Shown: positions 6,981 through 11,997 of the stretch, piece by piece
Layout: the number at the start of each line of letters is the position of its first letter
How positions within the stretch are numbered: the first letter of the stretch is position 1
Assembly: GCA_002299195.1 (NCBI GenBank)
Contig: DBOA01000057.1
Location: forward strand, 1-11,997
Reading direction: 5' to 3'
From: Sphingomonadales bacterium UBA658
GTDB taxonomy: Bacteria; Pseudomonadota; Alphaproteobacteria; Sphingomonadales; Sphingomonadaceae
Length of the DNA: 11,997 bases
Notes under the pieces: model-generated
What the model was told of the DNA's origin: nothing
What the model saw: the letters and a program-made list of their open reading frames with translations, nothing else
The model's database searches: none
Translations under genes and position numbers: made by a program

Positions 6981-7070
6981 TGGCGGACAGGGTGGGATTC
7001 GAACCCACGGTGAGCTTCCACCCACGACGGTTTTCAAGACCGTTGCCTTAAACCACTCGGCCACCTGTCC
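6981..7070 (-). tRNA. tRNA-Ser (anticodon UGA), CCA encoded
   Basis: Read on the minus strand, the gene begins GGACAGG and ends CCTGTCC-G-CCA, giving a 7-bp acceptor stem, discriminator G and a genomic CCA. The D arm follows (GGCCGAGTGGTTTAAGG). The anticodon stem is ACGGT/ACCGT around the loop CTTGAAA with anticodon TGA (plus-strand 7034-7036). The long variable arm (GTGGGTGGAAGCTCAC) is typical of class II serine tRNAs, and the T arm has GTGGG-TTCGAAT-CCCAC. It decodes UCA, and by wobble other UCN codons. The gene is intact at both ends, as expected if an element uses its 3' end as attachment site and restores it. A TTGCCA -35-like hexamer lies upstream on the minus strand (plus-strand 7106-7111), but the -10 is poor. 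Confidence 0.95.
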
Positions 7071-7233
7071 GCTTACGAAGTGCCCCTAGCCATCCAGCAA
7101 AGCGATGGCAAGGGCAGATGCGGACTAACTGCGGGTTCTCCTCGCGACCGGATGTGGGTTGGCCGGGACCAAAGCATTTCGCTCTATGGGTACAATGTGC
7201 CAATATGGGCCCTTCAACTGAAATGGGGGCCGC
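7071..7233. other. Divergent intergenic region between tRNA-Ser and the lytic transglycosylase gene
   Basis: These 163 bp must hold the promoters of both the tRNA (minus) and the transglycosylase gene (plus). I see no clear operator or small gene. GGGGGCC at 7225-7231, just before the GTG at 7234, can serve as a ribosome binding site. Confidence 0.4.
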
Positions 7234-8307
7234 GTGCGCATTAACCGGAAGTTTTGGCTATCAACGCTAATCTGCACCAGTGCGTGCTTGTTTGGGCCCA
7301 CAAGCGCCGCCCAGGATATTGCCGCGCCGACCAGCGCAAGCGCAAATGACGCGCATGAGGCTGGATTTCGCACGTATCTTGGCCAAGTGCGGCAAAAGGC
7401 GCTGACCGAAGCCGTCTCCGCTGCCACGCTCGATCGGGTGTTGCCTTCGATAAGCTTTAACGCGCGCGTTGTCCGGCTTGACCGGCAACAGCCAGAGGGC
7501 GCTTCGAATGAGCCGGTTCCCAATTTTGCGCCCTATAAAGCGCGCCATGTCGATGCATCGCGGATTAGCCGGGGCCGCGCGAAATATACCGCGCTTCGCC
7601 CGTTACTGCAGCGGATTGAAAATGAAACCGGCGTGCCGGAAGAAATCATGATCGCCATTTATGGTCATGAAACCAATTATGGATCGGTCATGGGTAATTT
7701 CAACGCGCCCGAGGCCTTGGCTTCGCTGGCCTATGAAGGCCGCCGGCGTTCTTTGTTTGAGGCCGAATTGATTGCGGTGCTCAAGATGATCGACAAGGGC
7801 GTTCCGCAATATGCCATCACCGGCAGCTGGGCCGGCGCACTTGGAAAGCCGCAGTTTCTGCCTTCGGTATATTTGCGTCTGGCGCGCGATGGGGACGGCG
7901 ACGGTTTTGCCGATATCTGGCGTAGCGAGGTGGACGCCATGACGTCGATCGCCAACTATTTCGTCAACACAGGCTGGCGGCGCGGCGAGGAATGGGGCTT
8001 TGCCGTCAATGTGCCCGCGTCGTTCAACCGCGCCGCGTTGAATTCGCGCATGGCATCGCCGCGTTGCCCCCGCGTTTTTGGGCGGCACAGGCAGTGGAAA
8101 ACGATCGCGGAATGGCGTGCACTGGGCATCACGCCGGAGCGTGGATTTTGGCCAAAGGACAGCATGATGGCGACCTTGATTGAACCTGATGGCGTCGGCC
8201 GAACCGCATATTTGCTTGGCGGAAACTACCGGGTGATATTGGACTATAATTGTTCGAATTTTTACGCGCTGTCGGTGGGGTTATTGGCTGATGCGGTTCG
8301 GAATTAA
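7234..8307 (+). CDS. MltB-type lytic murein transglycosylase (SLT_2 family)
   Basis: This is a 357-residue periplasmic enzyme that cleaves the MurNAc-GlcNAc bond of peptidoglycan with formation of 1,6-anhydro ends. The start is GTG at 7234, preceded by a G-rich ribosome binding site; nearby upstream ATGs (7205, 7223) are out of frame. Residues 1-27 form a signal peptide (basic MRINRK, hydrophobic core, cleavage near TSAAQ). No convincing lipobox is seen, so the protein is probably soluble rather than an outer-membrane lipoprotein. The catalytic glutamate is E146 in IYGHETNYGS. Other family signatures are GSWAGALGKPQFLPS (197-211), DGDGDGFADIWRS (219-231) and WRRGEEWG. The usual C-terminal peptidoglycan-binding domain is absent: the protein ends soon after the NYRVILDYNCSNFYALSVGLLAD segment. 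The gene stands alone, 198 bp ahead of tmk. Confidence 0.92.
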   Translation: MRINRKFWLSTLICTSACLFGPTSAAQDIAAPTSASANDAHEAGFRTYLGQVRQKALTEAVSAATLDRVLPSISFNARVVRLDRQQPEGASNEPVPNFAPYKARHVDASRISRGRAKYTALRPLLQRIENETGVPEEIMIAIYGHETNYGSVMGNFNAPEALASLAYEGRRRSLFEAELIAVLKMIDKGVPQYAITGSWAGALGKPQFLPSVYLRLARDGDGDGFADIWRSEVDAMTSIANYFVNTGWRRGEEWGFAVNVPASFNRAALNSRMASPRCPRVFGRHRQWKTIAEWRALGITPERGFWPKDSMMATLIEPDGVGRTAYLLGGNYRVILDYNCSNFYALSVGLLADAVRN

Positions 8308-8505
8308 GCCAGCTATCGTTCAATAGGTGCGCACGCTATAAGGGGCCGTTAAAGGCACCTATTAAGCGGGGCGTGCATATGCACGGCTTGTTGCGAAATA
8401 TGAGGACGGAACAGAGCAAATCATGCCCTTATTGGCTGACGAATCATTAGCCCCAGCAGGCTTTTTAACGCACGCCCTTAAGGGCTTACCGTCATTGGTG
8501 GCCGC
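8308..8505. promoter_or_regulatory. Palindrome-rich intergenic region upstream of tmk
   Basis: These 198 bp hold no convincing gene; a 23-codon ORF from ATG 8379 has no support. Three symmetric elements stand out: AATAGGTGC (8322-8330) with its complement GCACCTATT (8355-8363), a 9-bp stem over a 24-nt loop; the perfect 14-bp palindrome CGTGCATATGCACG (8372-8385); and GCCCTTAAGGGC (8474-8485), 20 bp before the tmk ATG. They could be operators or RNA stems controlling the tmk operon. None is followed by a T-run, so a standard terminator for the transglycosylase gene is not evident. Confidence 0.4.
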
Positions 8506-9144
8506 ATGACCGCGCGCGGCCGTTTTTTGTCGATTGAAGGCGGGGAGGGCGTGGGCAAGTCGACGCAGATCAACGCACTTGCCGATATGATACGAAGCCA
8601 CGGCCATGACGTGATTTTGACGCGTGAACCCGGCGGAACAGAGGGTGCAGAGGTCATCCGGCAATTGTTGCTGGGCGGAAGCGCAGAACGCTGGGCCCCG
8701 CGTGCAGAAGCGTTGTTATTTGCCGCCGCGCGCAGTGACCATGTCGAACGGTTGATCGAACCCGCCTTGGCAAGCGGCAAATGGGTCATTGCGGATCGCT
8801 TCATCGACAGCAGTCGTGCCTATCAAGGTGCAGGCTCAGGCTTGTCAGATGATGACATCATGACGCTGCATGGCATCGGCAGCCGCGGCCTTTTGCCCGA
8901 TCGGACATTGGTGTTGCGCCTCGATCCGAAAGAAGCCGCACAGCGCGCAGCAACCAGAGACCAGAACCGCCCTGACCGCATTCAGGGCCGGGCAGAGGAT
9001 TTCCATTCGGACGTCGATATCGCGTTCGTATGGTACGCCGAATGCGAACCCAGAGTGCGTCTGGTGGACGCGTCAGGATCGGCTGAGGACGTGACAGCGC
9101 GGCTTGTGGCGCAGATATCCGATTTATTGGTGGAACCAGCCTGA
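8506..9144 (+). CDS. tmk: Thymidylate kinase (dTMP kinase)
   Basis: This is a 212-residue enzyme phosphorylating dTMP to dTDP with ATP, an essential step to dTTP in the cytoplasm. The P-loop EGGEGVGKSTQ is at 11-21, TREPGGTEG at 39-47 (dTMP binding, with the family RxP), and DRFIDSSRAYQG at 97-108. The LID region at about 151-168 (RDQNRPDRIQGRAEDFHS) lies in the usual place. Length is normal. The start at 8506 places the P-loop as in homologues and has GGTGG just upstream. The stop overlaps the holB start by one base (TGATG), indicating translational coupling. The gene is the first of a four-gene run, tmk-holB-metG-tatD. Confidence 0.97.
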   Translation: MTARGRFLSIEGGEGVGKSTQINALADMIRSHGHDVILTREPGGTEGAEVIRQLLLGGSAERWAPRAEALLFAAARSDHVERLIEPALASGKWVIADRFIDSSRAYQGAGSGLSDDDIMTLHGIGSRGLLPDRTLVLRLDPKEAAQRAATRDQNRPDRIQGRAEDFHSDVDIAFVWYAECEPRVRLVDASGSAEDVTARLVAQISDLLVEPA

Positions 9145-10103
9145 TGGACTATGTCGGCCATGACAAGGCATGGCGCCAGTTTTCCAAAGCCTGCGACAGC
9201 GGCAAAACGCACCATGGCTGGATATTGGCCGGGGCGAGGGGGCTCGGCAAATCTGCGTTCGCGCTGAAAGCAGCATCCGCGCTTGTTGACCCAACGAATG
9301 TGCACGCAAATCTCATCGCCCGCGGCTCCCATCCCGATATTTTGTGGGTGAAGCGGCTTCCGAAGGATCCACCCAAGGACGATGAAGACGTCACCGATGA
9401 AACCGAACTCAAGCGCAGCATAACGGTCGATCAGATCCGCAGCGTTCAGCAGGTACTGACATCGCGTCCGGGGCTCAGCGATAAACGCGCCATCATTATT
9501 GATTCTGCAGACGACCTTGAACGCGGCGGTGCCAACGCACTGCTGAAATCTTTGGAAGAGCCGCCCGTCGGGACCTATTTCTTTTTGGTCAGCCATGCCA
9601 GCGACCGGTTGCTGCCAACCATCCGCTCACGCTGCCAGATATTGCGCTTTGAACCCTTGTGTGACGCAGATATGGCCGAGGCTTTGCAACGTGCCGCGCC
9701 CGAGGCGAGCCAGCCCGATATTGATGCGCTGGTGCGCTTGGGCAACGGGGCACCCGGCCAAGCGCTTGATTTCCTTGGACTAAGGCTCGACGAGTTGGAA
9801 GATGCCATGACGTCCATTTTGCGCTCAGGCGACCGGGATAATGCCATTCGCATCGCTTTGGCCGAAAAACTGTCGCTAAAGGCCGCGCAGCCCCGATATG
9901 AAGCCTTTCTGCGTCGCGCGCCCGCGCTGATCGCAGAACAGACGCGGATACTCGGCGTCGGTCAGGTGCGCGCCGGGATTGATGCGTGGGAGGCCGCAAG
10001 CGGGCTGGCCGCACGCGCCATCGCGTTGAGTTTGGACAAGCAGAGCGTCGTCTTTCAAATGGGAAGCTTGCTGGCATCGGTTCAAGCGCATAAGGCGGGC
10101 TAA
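9144..10103 (+). CDS. holB: DNA polymerase III delta' subunit (clamp loader)
   Basis: This 319-residue AAA+ protein is one of the clamp-loader subunits that place the beta clamp on DNA. A P-loop-like GARGLGKS is at 30-37. The segment ITVDQIRSVQQVL (93-105), the DEAD-box equivalent IIDSADDLERGGANALLKSLEEP (118-140) and the SRC motif (162-164) of sensor/arginine-finger type are clear. The cysteine-rich zinc module of the E. coli protein is absent: between the P-loop and RSITVDQ there is LIARGSHPDILWVKRL and an acidic insert (PKDDEDVTDETELK) instead. This is common in alphaproteobacterial delta'. The C-terminal third is the helical collar domain, poorly conserved. The gene overlaps tmk by one base and precedes metG by 24 bp. 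Confidence 0.95.
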   Translation: MDYVGHDKAWRQFSKACDSGKTHHGWILAGARGLGKSAFALKAASALVDPTNVHANLIARGSHPDILWVKRLPKDPPKDDEDVTDETELKRSITVDQIRSVQQVLTSRPGLSDKRAIIIDSADDLERGGANALLKSLEEPPVGTYFFLVSHASDRLLPTIRSRCQILRFEPLCDADMAEALQRAAPEASQPDIDALVRLGNGAPGQALDFLGLRLDELEDAMTSILRSGDRDNAIRIALAEKLSLKAAQPRYEAFLRRAPALIAEQTRILGVGQVRAGIDAWEAASGLAARAIALSLDKQSVVFQMGSLLASVQAHKAG

Positions 10104-10127
10104 TTAGCCAAAAATACAAGAGTCCAC

Positions 10128-11696
10128 ATGTCTGAACCTTTTTATATTACCACCGCCATAGCCTATCCAAATGGCAAGCCGCATATCGGTCATTCCTATG
10201 AAGCGATCGCAACCGACGCGATTGCGCGGTTTCAACGTTTGATGGGCCGTGATGTGCGCTTCGTCACCGGCACCGATGAGCATGGCCTGAAAATGGACCA
10301 GACCGCACGGGCAGCCGGTAAGGCAACGCGCGACCTTGCCGATGAAATGTCATCTTATTTCAAAGAAATGTGCAGCACTCTTGATATTTCCTTTGATCAT
10401 TTTTGCCGCACCACATCGGACCATCACCACAATGCCAGCCAAGCCATTTGGAAACGGCTTGAAGCCGCTGGCGACCTATATCTTGACCGGTATGAAGGAT
10501 GGTATTCGGTCCGCGACGAAGCTTATTATGACGAAACCGAGCTGACCGAGGGCGAGGGGGGGCAGAAGCTTTCTCCCCAGGGGACACCGGTTGAATGGAC
10601 AGTTGAAGAAAGCTGGTTTTTCCGGCTTTCGAAATATGAACAGCCATTGCTCGAATATTATGCCGCGCATCCTGACTTTATCCGACCCGACAGCCGGAAA
10701 AATGAAACGGTTAAGTTCGTTGAAGGTGGCCTGAAAGACCTGTCCGTTTCGCGCACCAGTTTCGATTGGGGCGTCAAAGTTCCCGGCAGCGAAAACCATG
10801 TCATGTATGTCTGGTTGGACGCGCTAACGACTTATATCTCCGCGATTGGTTTTCCCGACGATACCGAGGAATGGCGCAAATTCTGGCCGGCCAATGTCCA
10901 TATCATTGGCAAGGACATTGTCCGCTTTCACACCGTCTATTGGCCCGCATTTTTGATGTCGGCTGGCTTGCCATTGCCAAAACAGGTGTTCGGGCACGGG
11001 TTCCTGCTTTCACGTGGCGAAAAAATGTCCAAGTCCTTGGGCAATGTCGTTGACCCGATGCAACTTGCGGAATTGTTTGGTGTCGATGCGCTGCGCTATT
11101 TCCTGCTGCGCGAAGTTAGCTTCGGTCAAGACGGCAGCTATAGCCCCGAAGCGATTGTAACGCGCGTGAATGCTGATCTCGCCAACAGCTTCGGCAATTT
11201 GGCGCAGCGGACGTTGTCGCTCATCTTCAAAAATTGCGAAGGCTATCTGCCCGCCATTCGCGGCCATAATGACGATGACACAGCGCTGTTGGATTTGGTG
11301 GACGCGACCGTTTCGCAGCATATTCCTGCGCATTACGAAGAATTGGCGATGTCACAGGGCCTAGAAAGCTGGATGCAGGCGGTATTTGCCTGCAACGCCT
11401 ATGTCGATTTGCAGGCGCCATGGGCGCTCAAGAAAACCGATCCGGAACGTATGGAAACCGTGCTTGCCACGCTGTTCATCTGTATCGCGCAATTGGCCAT
11501 AGCTGCTTTGCCAATCATTCCTGGGTCGGCGACCAAGCTTCTCGACCAAATGGGCGTTCCGCTTGATGTGCGGAATTTCGATGCGGCAGGATCGCATTGG
11601 TATTCACCTTTGGCCGAGAGCAATTTCCAAATTGCCCAGCCTGTCGGGCTATTCCCCAGATTGGAAATGCCAGCGGAGGAGGGGACTGCGGCCTGA
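10128..11696 (+). CDS. metG: Methionyl-tRNA synthetase
   Basis: This is a 522-residue class I enzyme charging tRNA-Met for both initiation and elongation. HIGH is HIGH at 19-22 (YPNGKPHIGHSYEA) and KMSKS is at 299-303 (GEKMSKSLGN). FVTGTDEHG and the VWLDALTTYIS and HIIGKDIVRFH segments are standard. The connective-peptide knuckle (about residues 125-145, GWYSVRDEAYYDETELTEG) has no cysteines, so this is a zinc-free form. The protein ends after the anticodon-binding helical domain, without the C-terminal tRNA-binding (Trbp111-like) domain of E. coli MetG. An AAGAG before the ATG may be the ribosome binding site. The stop overlaps the tatD start by one base. Confidence 0.97.
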   Translation: MSEPFYITTAIAYPNGKPHIGHSYEAIATDAIARFQRLMGRDVRFVTGTDEHGLKMDQTARAAGKATRDLADEMSSYFKEMCSTLDISFDHFCRTTSDHHHNASQAIWKRLEAAGDLYLDRYEGWYSVRDEAYYDETELTEGEGGQKLSPQGTPVEWTVEESWFFRLSKYEQPLLEYYAAHPDFIRPDSRKNETVKFVEGGLKDLSVSRTSFDWGVKVPGSENHVMYVWLDALTTYISAIGFPDDTEEWRKFWPANVHIIGKDIVRFHTVYWPAFLMSAGLPLPKQVFGHGFLLSRGEKMSKSLGNVVDPMQLAELFGVDALRYFLLREVSFGQDGSYSPEAIVTRVNADLANSFGNLAQRTLSLIFKNCEGYLPAIRGHNDDDTALLDLVDATVSQHIPAHYEELAMSQGLESWMQAVFACNAYVDLQAPWALKKTDPERMETVLATLFICIAQLAIAALPIIPGSATKLLDQMGVPLDVRNFDAAGSHWYSPLAESNFQIAQPVGLFPRLEMPAEEGTAA

Positions 11697-11997
11697 TGTT
11701 TGTCGATTCCCACTGCCATCTGAATTATAAGGGCTTGGTCGAGAAGCAGGGCGAGATTCTTGCGCGCGCAAGGGACAGCGGCGTGTCTGCGATGCTCAAC
11801 ATTTCAACGCGCGAGCGCGAGTGGGACGAGGTTATCGGCCTTGCGGAGCAGGAACCAGACGTGTGGGCGTCCGTAGGCATTCATCCGCATGAAGCGGACC
11901 AGCATATTGGCATGGACGCTGCGAAGCTTATCGAGCGTGCGGCGCACCCGCGTGTCGTCGCCATTGGCGAAACCGGGCTCGATTTTTACTACGATCA
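11696..11997 (+). CDS. TatD family metal-dependent hydrolase/DNase, 3' partial
   Basis: About 100 codons are present before the window ends; the C-terminal two thirds lie outside. The N-terminus MFVDSHCHLNY carries the metal-binding HxH (H6, H8). VGIHPHEA and the diagnostic AIGETGLDFYYD follow, with the glutamate metal ligand in GETGLD. TatD proteins are TIM-barrel hydrolases with 3'-5' exonuclease activity on DNA, linked to repair and DNA quality control; the local substrate is unknown. A strong ribosome binding site, GGAGGAGGGG (11675-11684), lies inside the end of metG, and the ATG overlaps the metG stop. This gene follows metG in many alphaproteobacteria. Confidence 0.95.
   Translation, partial: MFVDSHCHLNYKGLVEKQGEILARARDSGVSAMLNISTREREWDEVIGLAEQEPDVWASVGIHPHEADQHIGMDAAKLIERAAHPRVVAIGETGLDFYYD

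Noticed and set aside
8379..8450. 23-codon ORF between the transglycosylase gene and tmk
   Set aside because: It is very short, has no ribosome binding site, and its ATG lies within a perfect palindrome; nothing supports translation.
8982..9596. 204-residue minus-strand ORF across the tmk/holB junction
   Set aside because: It is a shadow of two well-identified genes in a GC-biased region.
9589..10119. 176-residue minus-strand ORF opposite holB
   Set aside because: It lies antisense to a clear housekeeping gene and its composition (Arg/Pro/Ala) is typical of antisense frames.

Overview
The window reads as alphaproteobacterial chromosome, most likely from a sphingomonad (Sphingomonadales). 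This rests on the tmk-holB-metG-tatD gene string, the cysteine-free style of HolB and MetRS, and the moderately high GC of the housekeeping genes. The assignment is inference from protein style and gene order; no search was possible.

Layout. (1) 1-1669: the 3' part of an exported amidohydrolase, then a small, probably exported protein of unknown function. (2) About 1670-6980: a foreign-looking block that ends at the 3' end of a tRNA-Ser gene. It holds a start-less ORF remnant with a C-terminal membrane anchor, a 1054-residue protein joining a PD-(D/E)XK nuclease-like domain, an SF2 helicase and about five Helicase-Associated (HA) repeats, and a convergent gene for an AspBHI/MspJI-like modification-dependent restriction endonuclease. 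(3) 6981-7070: tRNA-Ser(UGA) on the minus strand. (4) 7234-11997: core genes on the plus strand, namely an MltB-type lytic transglycosylase and a tight run of tmk, holB, metG and tatD (cut by the window end).

The most interesting part is region 2. The endonuclease gene is framed by two direct repeats of about 123 bp (5277-5398 and 6768-6891; about 108 of 124 aligned columns identical by hand alignment, the first 39 bp perfectly). The two copies are 1491 bp apart, and the gene lies between them with almost no spare sequence. This looks like a one-gene defence cassette that could be gained or lost by recombination between the repeats. Its neighbour is a nuclease-helicase without any methyltransferase, whose C-terminal array of HA modules has no obvious counterpart in described restriction systems. 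Next to the tRNA 3' end is a tandem 9-bp motif (AGGTGGGTA twice at 12-bp spacing, with a partial inverted copy) of the kind expected for integrase arm-type sites, although no integrase gene is present.

The block is lower in GC than its surroundings: one 60-base row in the helicase gene (4321-4380) is 35% GC, against 62% for one in tmk (8761-8820). The core genes after the tRNA serve cell-wall turnover, dTTP synthesis, clamp loading, translation and DNA quality control, with 1-nt stop/start overlaps at tmk/holB and metG/tatD that indicate a translationally coupled operon.
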